NCBI GenBank assembly: GCA_035048485.1
Contig: CM068582.1
Coordinates: 39,649,681-39,713,680, forward strand
Direction of reading: 5' to 3'
Source of the DNA: Pteria penguin
Taxonomy: Eukaryota; Mollusca; Bivalvia; Pterioida; Pteriidae
Length of the DNA stretch: 64,000 nucleotides
The notes beneath the pieces were generated by a model, which was not told where the DNA came from, made no database searches, and was given only the letters and a program-made list of their open reading frames with translations. Both the position numbers and the translations under genes were made by a program. Positions 46,299-63,690 of the stretch are shown here, in pieces. Every line of letters starts with the position of its first letter. Position 1 is the stretch's first letter.

Positions 46299-47290
46299 AG
46301 CATGACTTCGAGGTCTACCCTTGTCAGGCTCTCTGTGAAGAAGGACTTCGAGGTCTTCCCTTGTGAGGCTTTCTGTGAAGCATGACTTCGAGGTCTACCC
46401 TTGTGAGGCTTTCTGTGAAGCATGACTTCGAGGTCTACCCTTGTGAGGCTTTCTGTGAAGCATGACTTCGAGGTCTACCCTTGTCAGGCTCTCTGTGAAG
46501 AAGGACTTCGAGGTCTACCCTTGTGAGGCTTTCTGTGAAGCATGACTTAGAGGTCTACCCTTGTGAGGCTTTCTGTGAAGCATGACTTCGAGGTCTACCC
46601 TTGTCAGGCTCTCTGAGAAGAAGGACTTCGAGGTCTACCCTTGTGAGGCTTTCTGTGAAGCATGACTTCGAGGTCTACCCTTGTGAGGCTTTCTGTGAAG
46701 CATGACTTCGAGGTCTACCCTTGTCAGGCTCTCTGAGAAGAAGGACTTCGAGGTCTACCCTTGTGAGGCTTTCTGTGAAGCATGACTTCGAGGTCTACCC
46801 TTGTCAGGCTCTCTGTGAAGAAGGACTTCGAGGTCTACCCTTGTGAGGCTTTCTGTGAAGCATGACTTCGAGGTCTACCCTTGTGAGGCTTTCTGTGAAG
46901 CATGACTTCGAGGTCTACCCTTGTCAGACTCTCTGAGAAGAAGGACTTCGAGGTCTACCCTTGTGGATGCTTTCTGTGAAGCATGACTTCGAGGTCTACC
47001 CTTGTCAGACATTCTGTGAAGCATGACTTCGAGGTCTACCCTTGTCAGGTTCTCTGTGAAGCATGACTTCGAGGTCTACCCTTGTCAGACATTCTGTGAA
47101 GAAGGACTTCGAGGTCTACCCTTGTGAGGCTTTCTGTGAAGCATGACTTCGAGGTCTACCCTTGTCAGACATTATGTGAAGCAGGACTTCGAGGTTTACC
47201 ATTGTCAGACATTCTGTGAAGTATGACTTTGGGGTCTACCATTGTCATGCTCTTTGTGAAGCAGGACTTCGAGGTTTACCCTTGTCAGAA
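46258..47290. repeat. CT repeat plus 40-bp minisatellite, ~25 copies
   Basis: CT repeats (46258-46292) abut a 40-bp array: TGTGAAGCATGACTTCGAGG then TCTACCCTTGTGAGGCTTTC. A recurring variant (CAGGCTCTCTGTGAAGAAGG) appears at roughly three-unit spacing (46344, 46500, 46620, 46740, 46820), a higher-order trimer or tetramer. Units decay toward 47290. The minus-strand K/S/R-rich open frame is not supported as a gene. Confidence 0.93.
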
Positions 47291-48220
47291 GCAAAGTACA
47301 TGTATACCGACATGGACACTCATATTGATGATTTGTTAAGGACATGTTCTCAGGATATTATACAAACTCAAGCAAAGGCGTTGGAGAACGAGGAGGGAGG
47401 TGCACGTGCCCTTCCTTTTTTGCAAGTGCGGGCACAAGTGGTTTTTTTACGGTGTTTTTTGTTCTGTCACACACTTCTTGCGAAAGACTTCCGCAGAATG
47501 TGCATCCCATAAGGAACAACTGAATTGATCTACACTAATAGTATACAGGAAAACGTATTCACAGCCATGGTGGTTTGTTTATTTGGTTTTTTCTTTTATT
47601 TTTCGGGGGTTTTTTTTTTCTTCTTTTTTCTTTTTATTATTATTATTATTTTTTTTGTTTTCAATATTTTGAAATGTTGTACATCCCACCTTCTTAACCC
47701 AGCTACACCACTTTCAAGTTAATGAATAACTCTCGGTATTAATAGAAGAAAACACTCATTATTTGGGAACTCTTGTTTCTCTATCTAGCTTGCCAAATTT
47801 CGGAATCGATATATAACAACTTCACAGCAGACTTCGCAAATTGTCTGCCTAGTTTAAATACACCTAGCGAAAAATCTAATCGCTCATGAAGTAACTAAAG
47901 GTCTAGAAAAATAGATACATGTTGTATATGAAAACATAACATAATGATGTAGGGTGCATCCCGAAACAAAATATGTATCACGATCCTGTGGTAGGAGGTC
48001 GAAGTACCTCGTTTTAACTTCAAATCTGATAGAAAATTCACGGTCGTTGATTGCCTGAGTGACAGAGTTATCTAGAGAATGACAAGGGGGGGGGGGGGGG
48101 GGGGGCAGTGGTGTTAACGTCAGAAAAACGAATGTTTTAAATGGAAGATTATGTATTTGTAATCATCAAATTTTATGAACTTCGTGTGAAAATTGTCTTT
48201 TTTTCATTAATCCCTTACCC
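47291..48220. other. no gene; T-rich and G-rich runs
   Basis: A T-rich tract lies at about 47610-47660 and a G run of about 18 at 48087-48104. An open frame 47216-47512 runs out of the minisatellite and lacks recognisable motifs. Confidence 0.45.
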
Positions 48221-48222
48221 TT

Positions 48223-48374
48223 CAGTGGCGTATCCAGGATTTCCGAAAAGGGGGCCCAAATGCCAAACTTCGCAGCCATTTTTGGTGGAAAATTTGGATT
48301 TTTACTAGTAAATACATGTATGTAACCAAAAGGCCGGGCCCTCGGCGCCCCCGGGCCCTCTAAATCCGCCACTG
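48223..48374. mobile_element. hAT-like MITE (CAGTGGCG ends)
   Basis: CAGTGGCGTATCCAGGA at the left and TCTAAATCCGCCACTG at the right are inverted ends of 152 bp with no ORF. GC-rich interior (GGGCCCTCGGCGCCCCCGGG). The CAGTGGCG terminus is typical of hAT-type non-autonomous elements. An 8-bp target duplication is not clear (only CCCT shared). Confidence 0.7.
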
Positions 48375-48648
48375 CCCTATTTTGAAGGTCGTTGGCTACT
48401 CACGCGAAATGTCACATGCATCACACTTCTGCTTTACCAGTTTGTTGGCGATGCCCTTTCCCTCCCTCGTACATTACTTTTAAAAGTGGATTCAGTATAT
48501 ATATATAGTTTATTATCAAAAGCAATACTGCTTATAGATATACAATTGACAAGTATACATAAATAATATATAACAAGGTCAAGTATATGAATGGTTTACA
48601 CAATAACAAATATAAGTTACAAATTACATAATCAAATACAAAACAGAG

Positions 48649-51600
48649 TTATACATTTTGTCTTACATTAAAAGCTTGTTTGATGTATTTTCCAATATTG
48701 CACAATTCTGTCACATTTTCAGAGCTTAATAACTGAACTAATTTAAAGACGGAGGGTTTTCGAAAATAGTAAGGTTTCAAAAATTTAATTCTTAAGTTAT
48801 AATAAGCGGGACATTTTAACATAAAATGAAATTCATCTTCTATGTCCAATTTACATAGAGGACATATACGTCTTTCTAAAGGTACATTTTTATAACGACC
48901 AGTTTCGATACACAAACAATGAGATGAAAGACGGAGTTTACATATAAGCTTCTTGTATTGATTATAGATTGGTTTTGACAAATACGACTGCAAAGTAACA
49001 TGGTCAACTAAGTGTTTGTATAAATGACATTTTGATAAAGTATTTATTTCTGACATGATAGACTGATAACAAATATCTGTTAATCGATGCTTAACTAAAG
49101 CTAAAATATGCTCACAGTCTAGATTAGTATGACTAAACCATATATCTCTCAATCCACTCTCTGATAAAATATTATAAACATTTTCAACCCAGTTATTAAC
49201 TTTTGACGTTTCATTTAATTCATTACATAAAAAATTCAATGAAGCTGTTAAAATGCAGTTTTTTGTTTTCAATAGCTTCAACCAGTATTTAATTATTTTC
49301 ACTTTTCTCATATACAATAAAGGTTATCTGCCTAATTCACAATAAACTACCGCATTTGGTGTTGATCTCTTTACTCCCAAAATGCTCTTGCAAAAATCCA
49401 AATGATTTTTTTTCTAAATCAGGCGCAGAATGAAAACCCCATATTTCTGCTCCATAGTTAGCGATACTAGATATATACCGGTAAGTGTCAAATAAGGATA
49501 ATAAAGTACTGTGGTTTAAAGTCATATCACTACACTTTCTTTTCAGAGCAAAAATAGCTTTGCGACATTGTAAAGATAATTTCTTTTGCGTTTTATGAAA
49601 TTTACCATTAAAATTCAAAACAATGCCAAGATAACAAAAACTCATTTACAATATCAATTCTTTGGCCATTATACAACCAATATTCATGGGGTCTAACATT
49701 GCCTCCATTTCGAAAAACCATAATTTTTGTTTTTGAAACATTAACAGTAAGTGACCATTTTGCTGTGTATGCTGCTAAAGAATCTAATAAAGTTTGCAAA
49801 ACCATCAATTGTGTCCGAAAATATTACAGTATCGTCAGCATACATTAAAAGAAAGAGAGATAAATCTTGAAGCTCTGTTGGTTCACAGCCATTTCGTAAA
49901 AAATCCATTTCGCAATCATTAACATACAGAGAGTAGAGTATCGGCGAAATGATCTCCCCTTGTAATACACCAAGACTATTAATAAAGGGGGAAGAAATTT
50001 TCCCATCCAACAGAATACTTGTTTTAATTTTACAATACAATGACTTAATAATGTCTAGTAATTTTCCTCTAATGCCAAGTTTTGAGATTTTATACCACAG
50101 TTTATTTCTATCAACAGAGTCAAACGCTTGTTTATAATCAATGAAACAGCAGTACAATCTAGATTTGCATTTTAGGTATTTATAAATAATTGTATTTAGA
50201 GCAAAAATGGCATCTACTGTACAATGGCGTGGTCTAAAACCAAATTGTGCGTCTGTTACTACATCATTATGCTCAGACCACAATAATAATCTTTGATTAA
50301 GAATAGATGTAAAAAGTTTACACAGGCAGCTTAAAAGACTTATTCCTCTGTAATTCTGAGGATCTGATGTGCTACCTTTTTTATGTATAGGTACTATTAA
50401 AGAATTACACAACACTGAGGGAAAAACTCCTAAATCAAGCATGGCGTTAAAAATTTTATACAAAAATGGCAGTAACATATCTGCATATTCTATAAAATAC
50501 TCATTGATAATTCCATCAGTTCCATGACTTTTATTACGCTTTAGACCTTTTATAGCTTTAGATATTTCATCTTGTGTTATTTCAACATTAAGTTCATGAA
50601 AAATAACATTATCATCAACATCATTCTCGTCAATGGTATTGTTTGCAAAATGTAAATTAGTATTAACATCCCCACAAACAGATTTGAAATGTTGCACAAA
50701 ATCATCCATTGGTACATTTGAATTTACAGTTTTCTTTTTGGCAAAACGAGCGTAAAATTCTTTGGGATTGTGTTTTCTTAATAAATTGAGCATATTGCCT
50801 TGTTCAAACAAGTATTTTCTTTTAGATTTAGTCTCAGCGCATTTGTACTGATTTTTACAATAAAGTAGTGCCGAATGATTCTCAGGTGATTTATATACAT
50901 TAAAATCACACAATGCTTTTTTATAAGAGTAGAACAATCTTTTACAATTATCATTAAACCAAGGTTTGTCAATGTGTGCGTTATCGATTCCAGCATACTT
51001 GTTTTGCCAATTGGACTTGGGTGGAGGTACTTCATGAAAAATTGACATTATGGCATTCAATTCATTAATAAATACAGATACACAGTTATCAATACCATTT
51101 TCTGTTGTAATATCATTATCTTGAAAACATTGTTCTAAACGATACATGTTCTGTTCTAAAGATGATCTACATTCTAAAGCCATGGCCTCATTCCATCTAA
51201 ATTTCGTGTGATTTGTAATTTCCCCATCGCTATTTCTAGGATGCACAGAATTTAAATCTGATTTCAATTCGATATGTAAAGGGGCGTGGTCAGAGTAAAT
51301 GTTAAAATTACACACAATAAATTTACAAACGTAGTCAAACAAATCATATGAGGTTAAGACGTAATCAATTACACTACTTCCATTAGGACCACAATATGTA
51401 AAATCAGTAGAATATGAAGAATGCCTTCCATTAAGGATGCGCAAGCCGCTTTCAATACACAATTGTATTAACTGTAAACCGTAAGTATTAACCGTATGAT
51501 CGGGACATGTCCGATCAGGTAAAACGTCATCACCTTGGTAATCAAATAAAGCCGACAATTTATTCGTAACACTATCATGCAAGATATCAGTATCAATAAA

Positions 51601-52131
51601 ATCATTAAGATTGGCACCACTACCATTTAAATCACCAGCAAGTAACACCTTTCCTTTATCATTGTATGATGCAATTTGATTTTCGAGCTCAAAAAATACG
51701 TCACAGTTATAATATTTGAAAAAAGACGATTTGTCAGGTGGAATATACGCACAACAGATATACAAAATCTCGTCTAATCCGGAAATTATCGGACTTAACT
51801 TTAACCAAACAAAAGTATCAAAAGTTATCTCAACTACAGAAATATAGGGATCAAGTGAAGTACGTATAGCTAACATCATACCACCTCCCTGCTTACAATT
51901 TGTTTTAGACCTAGGAATATAATGACAATTAAAATCCGAAATAGGAAATTCAAATTCGTTTTCAATCCAGCATTCTGTTAAACAAATAATGTCATAAGTG
52001 GTTATAAAATTTAGAAAAGGGGGGTCTTTAAGCTTTTTTTCTAATCCGCCATTTATATTCCAGCATAAAAACTTTATATTTGACTTACAAACATCATTTA
52101 CACCACAATGTCCTGGAACCTCCTGTCCGTC
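48649..52131 (-). pseudogene. LINE ORF2 (endonuclease-reverse transcriptase)
   Basis: Open from 52131 to 49741. Endonuclease blocks: FLCWNINGG, LTECW, CCAYIPP, LAGDLNG, SVIDYVLTS and SDHAPLHIE. RT blocks: KSHGTDGIINEYF, NYRGISLLSCLCKLFTSILN, AQFGFRPRHCTVDAIFALN, CCFIDYKQAFDSVDRNKLWY, LQGEIISPILYSLYVND and MYADDTVIFSD (YADD at 49831-49842). Frameshifts at about 49800, 49640 and 49320 break the thumb and C-terminal parts, which continue as KTKIMVFRNGG, QCRKAIFALKRKC and, at 49317-48649, ICPLCKLDIEDEFHFMLKCP. The first ATG is 84 codons in (51879), after the first endonuclease motifs, so initiation is not at a normal ATG. Confidence 0.85.
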
Positions 52132-53128
52132 CTAGCGGGAGTTGACGCGAGGGCGTTTCCTCTCTCTGTGTGAAGGCGACGCACGGGCTGAAGCTACTGA
52201 ATCGGTGTTTGCGATAGGTGCAACATACTCTATATTATTTATGAACAAACGGTCCTTGATCAATCTCACTTTGCTATTCTTCTTTCGTTCTTCCTTCATT
52301 ATGGGGTACAGAGCTTTACGCCTTTGTTCAATCTCTGCCGGGAACTGCTCTTGAATATAATACTGCGTTCCTCTAAGTGTCTTTGGAGCTTGTTTGCGCA
52401 CTATTTCACGGTCCTTAAAGTATGTAAATTTCGCAACGATCGGCCGAGGTCGCTGCTGATTCACTGACTTGCGACCTACCCTATGTACCCGTTCGAAATG
52501 GGCCTCCTTCCTGACTTTCATCTTATGAGACACAAAATGAGAAATAACCTCTTCGCAATGCTCCCCCTCCTCTTCTGGAATCCCAAAAAAACAACAGATT
52601 GTCCCTCATTGACCTACACTGCAGGTCCAGCATGTCCTCTCTCAGCTCGTCCCTCGAGGTTTCGATCTCTGACTTCAGTTCCGCGACGGATGACTCAGTC
52701 TGAGTAACAACTCTCTTCACTGCATGACTCTGCTCCTTCAAGTCCTTTATTTCCTCATTCACGCCATCGAATAGGTTACTATAACCTTCCAGACATGTCT
52801 CTGTCTCTTTGTTTGCGCCCTCCAAATCGCTGATCTTTCTCGTGGCTTCACTTATATTTGTCTCTGTCCTTGTCACCCTCTCCTCTAGTTTATGCAGTTT
52901 AGTCACTAATCCTTCGATTTTAACAAGTCTCTCTTCGATCTCACCAAACTTAATAAGTTTCATATCAACTCTCTCAAGTAGCGAATATATCATTTTCAGA
53001 TCTTTCTGTGTAACCGGTCGTTCCTGATTGTCGTCTTGATCGTTCACTACCTTCAGGCTATTCACTACCATACTACCCGTCTCGGTAAAGCTCCCTTCAA
53101 AACTGGCCATAATGGCATGTGAGAACAA
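52132..53128 (-). pseudogene. LINE ORF1 (coiled-coil nucleic-acid-binding protein)
   Basis: The first part (53128 to about 52585) has a heptad-rich coiled coil (DLKMIYSLLERVDMKLIKFG, KLHKLEERVTRTETNISEAT) and ends at CRSMRDNLLFF. One extra T in a T7 run near 52588 shifts the frame. The second part (to 52132) continues with EAHFERVHRVGRK, PRPIVAKFTYFKDREIVRKQ and APKTLRGTQYYIQEQFPAEI, then a basic tail RERKRPRVNSR. The plan of coiled coil, RRM-like domain and C-terminal domain is that of L1-type ORF1 RNA chaperones. It ends in TAG in the same frame as ORF2. Confidence 0.8.
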
Positions 53129-54290
53129 TTCACAGAACTAAACACAAAAATATATTTCTAGCTTTAGAAACTCAATAAAACACTTTCCATTCCAGAATTT
53201 GGGTAATCCACACGACTAGAACATATACAAACTAATCTTCCGCTTTTTGCACGAAAATTTAAGCTAAATCCAACATAATTTAATAAATTTTTGGAGAGCT
53301 CGTAAACATGACCACTCAGTTGAACTTGACCTTGACCTATTGATAGATCATCTGATATCAGCAAAATATAATGTTACAGCATCAGAGGACTTCAGTCCCC
53401 AGCCCGGAATCGTGTATTTTGGATCCGAAAACGCTTCATAATCATTTCCTTATATTAAGTACAGTGTCCTTCCTTCTCCATTGCCAAATTACATCGCGCT
53501 TGATAAGTTAACAATGATCAAATTTAAACCCACCTTTGATCTGTACTTGTTCAGTTGGTTTATTATTATAGATATGATGAACTTTGTCCGTACACTTCCT
53601 TCTATACCAGGAAATATCCACCGGGGACGATCTTAACATTTATTTGCAGGTCCGCATGGGTATCTGTAGTAATGGCCTATGTCATTAAATGACCGTCCTT
53701 CATTCATCTTATTTTTTTTAGAAAGTGAAAATACTACGTGAGGAATTTCAGAGGCACTCTTATTATTTAAAAAATTATTCATGATATTTTCCTTAATTAG
53801 GGACCTAATATTACATCCTGTTCAATGTGTCATAGTAAAGGAACCTAACTTACAATTACTCATAGTATCTTTAGGTTTATTGATATATAATTAGACTTAA
53901 GTATTGTTATATTAGCTTCAGACTGAATTATATAATGACACTTTTAGAATGAAATTCAATAGGTTGAACAGCTGACAACAGCATAATTTGCATACGCTCG
54001 GATTGTTGCTAGCAAAAAGGACATCAAAAATAAATATTTTGCATGGATTGTTTCCTGATGGATTCTTCGAGGATTTACCGTCGCTTTTGATACCGGTATC
54101 TATCGTATTAGGATGGGATGGCGCTCTTATGGCAATTCCTTTTCATATTTACTGGAGTAATTCATTGTGTCTTGGGAAGTAAAGATAATATCTGTTCAAG
54201 CGACGACAGGTTGTAACTTATTTACTATGATAATTTACAAAAACAGTCGATGTCGTTATGTACTTCAATATCAATAGAACTAATAGTCAG
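53129..54290. other. no gene; probable LINE 5' flank
   Basis: Up to about 53640 this may be the LINE's 5' UTR (minus strand), as it directly precedes ORF1. Beyond that I see no recognisable element. Confidence 0.35.
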
Positions 54291-54295
54291 CTTTA

Positions 54296-54354
<59 letters not shown>

Positions 54355-54685
54355 TTAATTTACAAATATGACTTATAATTAAAAATATTGATAAATCACT
54401 GGCAATTCATGATACGGGGAAATAGCTACGAGAAGAATGACACTTATTTGAACATACTCCATATATAATCAAGACATTTTGATTTGTGTGCTGGTCATCG
54501 TGTTACGACAAAACTTTTTTCCTATCTACACGTTAATACATTTTTATCAAACTTTGAATAAAGCAGCTGTTAGCGAGCCCAATTCGAGAGAAAACAAAAA
54601 AAAAAAAAAAAAAAACAAAAAAATTCTAGGTAAAAATTTGTGAAAAAAAGAAGGCGAAATGGGAATTTTCTATGGTGAGATGAAA

Positions 54686-54720
<35 letters not shown>
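54291..54720. repeat. simple repeats: ATT, poly-A, ATAC
   Basis: ATT repeats at 54295-54352, an A run of about 20 at 54596-54615, and CATA repeats at 54689-54716 leading into a TA tract that abuts the next LINE fragment. Confidence 0.9.
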
Positions 54721-54721
<1 letters not shown>

Positions 54722-55140
54722 TATATATCCTTTATTAGCCTTATGCCAAGAATGCTTTTAGCAAAATCAACATATTTACAGTACATGGAATGTGAGCAAT
54801 AGAGGTGCAACAAACAATATTAATAAATAAATGCATGAATTATTTATATAAAGTGATCGCATCATAAGAGCGTTTTATAGATAACAATATATATATAAAT
54901 AAATAAATATATATATATTAATTTATGACATAGCGATATTTCTCTGCATAAACAGCAAAACATGTGATAAAAATGCTTCTTTTTCTGACTACAAAACAGT
55001 GTTTTACGCTGATACAATGTTGGTAATGATAATACAAGTTTTGGTAAATATTTAACACGTAAATTATACAATACAGGACACATTAACACAAAATGATACT
55101 CGTTTTCTACATGTAAACTATCGCAAAGTTTCAAAAGGCT
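54720..55140 (-). pseudogene. 5'-truncated LINE, 3' end only
   Basis: Minus strand: LCDSLHVENEYHFVLMCPVL then YNLRVKYLP, parallel to the ICPLCKLDIEDEFHFMLKCP and YNLRIKFL of the larger LINE. The element ends at a TA-rich tail (54715-54730), as does the larger copy. Same or sister family, truncated. Confidence 0.75.
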
Positions 55141-55729
55141 GTTCTCTCGTGAAAATAGACTACGAAATCAAATGAAAACAGAAGTAGGGCTTAAAAAACG
55201 CGTTGTTCTCTCTCTTCAATTCTGTATTTTTTTATCGACTGTAATTTTGCTGTAAATTACATCCAATGAATTAGATCTTGGATTTTTCTTTTTAAATAAT
55301 AAACCGAGATTCTGGTCAAATCATGAAATTATCAGTTTAGATACTGTTCATTTTAAACTAATGACCAACGATGATACTGTTAATTTCTTTTTAATCATCA
55401 ATTTAGCTCAGAGGCTGATTACATTAAAAAATTATTTGCTGGGGTGCTGTTAAAATTTTGAAATTATTAGCTGGGAGTCTAGTTAAAATTAAAAGCACTT
55501 ATCAGATAATTAGTGTACACCAAAGTAAATAAGTCTTCGATTTTGGCAATAAAAGGGAGACAAAATTTTGAACGGCATCCATCCACCCTACCTCCAATAG
55601 CAGCAGCACTAGTTCTTGTGCTTCTAGACCAACAAAGGCGGCAGACACTTAGTCTAGAATGGTTAGAGATATCGACAGACGAGATACATGGATTTTCTGG
55701 AAGTGTATCAACACAACATGGGAAGCCAT
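55141..55729. other. no gene confidently recognised
   Basis: Between 55530 and 55736 both strands are open and GC content rises (CATCCATCCACCCTACCTCC, AGACCAACAAAGGCGGCAGA), which may mark a degraded transposon coding segment. I cannot name it. Confidence 0.35.
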
Positions 55730-56600
55730 GTTGCAACCTGAATTGTAATAAAACCTGAATTGTAATAAATTTAGTACAATGCTAGTTGCATTGCAAAAAG
55801 TATTACAATTTGGTAGTCAACCTGAATTGTAATAAAAACCTGCATTGTATTAAAACAAGTCAAAACGAGAAGAACTCTATTTCCTGAGGTTTTGATAGTT
55901 TTTACCGCTTCAGATATTAAAGAATCTTGGCCAGAATTCACTAATTTACTCAGTACATGAACTCTAAGCAAAACCATTTAACTGAAGTCACTGAATCATG
56001 AAATGTAGGTCAAACATCTTTAAACCAAGATTGACAAAAATGAAAACGACTATATGACGTAAAAAAAAATCCAAATTCTATGTTTGAGAATGTTATAAAC
56101 CTCAGGAAATGTAGTTCTCATCTTGACTTTTTTTTTACAATTCAGGTTGGATATTCAGTTGTAATAATTTGCTGATATTGCACCCAGTTTTGTAACAAAT
56201 TTATTATAATTTTTGTCAAGAATTCAATTAGAACTGTTTGAATTTTTCATTTTTGTATACCAAGTACCGGTACATTTGACATACATAATTCAGAAGCTGT
56301 ACCTATAGAGAGTCCATGCAAATGGTTTAAACTCAATTATTGCTCCATGATTTCCTTATAAAGTATACAGGACGAGATGCACACTGTAATATGTTTTAAT
56401 TCTGTATGTACTTGTATACTTTATTGACGACTGTTTGACGTAACACGATCCAAATTCTATATTTGAAGATGTTACAACTATTTAAACCTCTGCAAATGTA
56501 ATCATTCTAATCTTGACATATTTTATTACGATTCAGGTTTTATTACAAGTTTGGTTGGCAACCCAATTGTAATAACTTTTTTTACATTTGTAACCAGTTA
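55730..56600. repeat. complex repeat with AACCTGAATTGTAATAA ends
   Basis: AACCTGAATTGTAATAA occurs at 55736, 55752 and 55819 and, inverted, ATTCAGGTTGG (about 56143) and ATTCAGGTTTTATTAC (about 56531). A segment with ACCTCAGGAAATGTAGTTCT and CATCTTGAC (56099-56130) recurs diverged at about 56485-56520 and inverted near 55865-55895. Looks like nested copies of a foldback or terminal-inverted-repeat element. Confidence 0.6.
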
Positions 56601-56770
56601 CAAATTATAAGAATAATAATAATAAGAATAAATCCTTCTAGATGGTATCCTATGTTTGAAGGAGACAGTGAAATTTTCAAAATGAATGAACATTATGCTT
56701 AATTTCATCATCATTCGCATATTCAAATTTTAATGCAATATTATTAATATGTTGAAATGTGGTTTTACAG

Positions 56771-62358
<5,588 letters not shown>

Positions 62359-63333
62359 GTAAACACTATATACTATATTCGCTGTCAGATATGAACAATT
62401 TAGTTTGCCTCTTTGTCTGTCAAAGTAATTAAGTGATTTTATACCACATACTCCTAAATCACAGCATACTTCTGGTTATGCAGACTTTTCTCCATGTGTA
62501 GGACACTTTCAGGGGTGTTTTTGTTTTGTCTTGCTTTACTCTACACCGAGATTGTTGCACTTATGAGGTGGAAGCACCTCTATGATGCATGGACTCGGAA
62601 ACTTTTGCCTATTCAGTGGACCAAGCCGAGGCACGGAGGGATCGTTTATGAGCTTTAATATACCATGAGTACCGGGGCCTCGGTTTCTATTATCTCACAC
62701 AATAACAAATAAGTAATACTTTAGCATCTTTCTCTCGTTAGTTGATGGGGTGTTTGAGTTTTGAAAGTCAAAACAAAAGGATAATAATGAGTTTATTCAA
62801 TAATATGACATAAAATATATGTAAAAATGGTAATTGTTATGAAAGGATTTCCTATTTTACATTTTAAATCTTCTTCAGAAATAAATAGTATAAACAGTGC
62901 ATATTTGCATATGACGAATCTTTTCTCTTTATTGGTCGTTTATTATTGGGTATGAAACATCTTAACATACAATAGATATAAAACTTCATCACAAAGACTC
63001 TATTTAGATATTGATTACAAGGAGTCGTGTACAAGGAGCTCTACCATTAAGGTGCCTTTAGTGTCCAGTTTTGTAATATAAACTTATAAAGACAAACAAT
63101 TTTCGATAATAGAAATGAATGTATTTTGAAATATTTCGATTCCATTCGCAAATTTGTTTCAGTCTAGATTTTTACTGATCCTAATGGTTATGTTTCCTGG
63201 TCATTGAAATATCCACAGTTGGTATCTGTATAGTATAACTTAATATTTATCAGAGACATATGTACACATATATATGTCTCTGTGTTAATCTTTCGTAAAT
63301 TTCATATCATTAAAAATATATGTCTCTGTGTTT
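62359..63333. other. MEGF-like 3' region; SINE fragment
   Basis: 62555-62700 is, on the minus strand, a diverged SINE body (GAAACCGAGGCCCCGGTACT, GATCCCTCCGTGCC). The cytoplasmic exons of the MEGF-like gene should lie downstream but none is recognisable. Confidence 0.5.
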
Positions 63334-63690
63334 ATCTTTTACGAAAGCCGATTAGACTCACTACCTAGGAAAATTTTTTATATATTTTCTTGTTATTTCG
63401 AGATTTCGAAATAACGAGATAATTATCTCGAAATAACGAGTTAATTATCTCGAAATTACGAGAAAAGATCTCGAAATAACGAGTTAATCATCTCGAAAAA
63501 ACGAGAAAAGATATCGAAATAACGAGTTAATTATCTCGAAATAACGAGAAAATATCTCGAAATAACGAGTTAATTATCTCGCAATAACGAGATTATCTCG
63601 TAATAACGAGTTAATATATAAAAATGTTTCTTAGTAAGTGAGTCTAATCGGCTTTCGTAATCTTTCGTGTATTTCATATCATTAAAAAGG
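63260..63690. repeat. tandem ~50-bp duplication hosting a MITE
   Basis: TGTCTCTGTGTTAATCTTTC then GTAAATTTCATATCATTAAA (63270-63318) is repeated as TGTCTCTGTGTTTATCTTT (63321-63339) and, after the MITE, ATCTTTCGTGTATTTCATATC (63660-63680). The first copy is an empty-site reference for the insertion. Confidence 0.8.
63340..63659. mobile_element. 320-bp MITE with palindromic CTCGAAATAACGAG core
   Basis: Terminal inverted repeats of about 50 bp start TACGAAAGCCGATTAGACTC. The target duplication is ATCTTT (63334-63339 and 63660-63665). The interior is a run of about ten CTCG...CGAG palindromic modules, alternating CGAGTTAATTATCTCG and CGAGAAAAGATCTCG, each able to fold. No ORF. Confidence 0.85.

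Larger units (their letters stand above)
48497..53128 (-). mobile_element. near full-length LINE with ORF1 and ORF2
   Basis: Minus strand: ORF1 (53128-52132), a single TAG, ORF2 (52131-48649), a 3' UTR and a terminal TA-rich tail at 48497-48506. ORF1 has a coiled coil and RRM-like part; ORF2 has an AP endonuclease, reverse transcriptase and C-terminal zinc-knuckle. This plan suits the jockey/CR1/L1-like group; I cannot settle the clade. A small number of indels break it, so it is recently dead. Sequence above 53128 may include its 5' UTR. Confidence 0.85.

Noticed and set aside
46205..46423. Basic K/R/S-rich protein on the minus strand
   Set aside because: Derived wholly from the 40-bp minisatellite and the CT tract.
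53988..54182. Signal-peptide exon of the MEGF-like gene
   Set aside because: The open frame has no N-terminal hydrophobic leader, and no donor in the phase (2) needed by the exon at 56771 was apparent.
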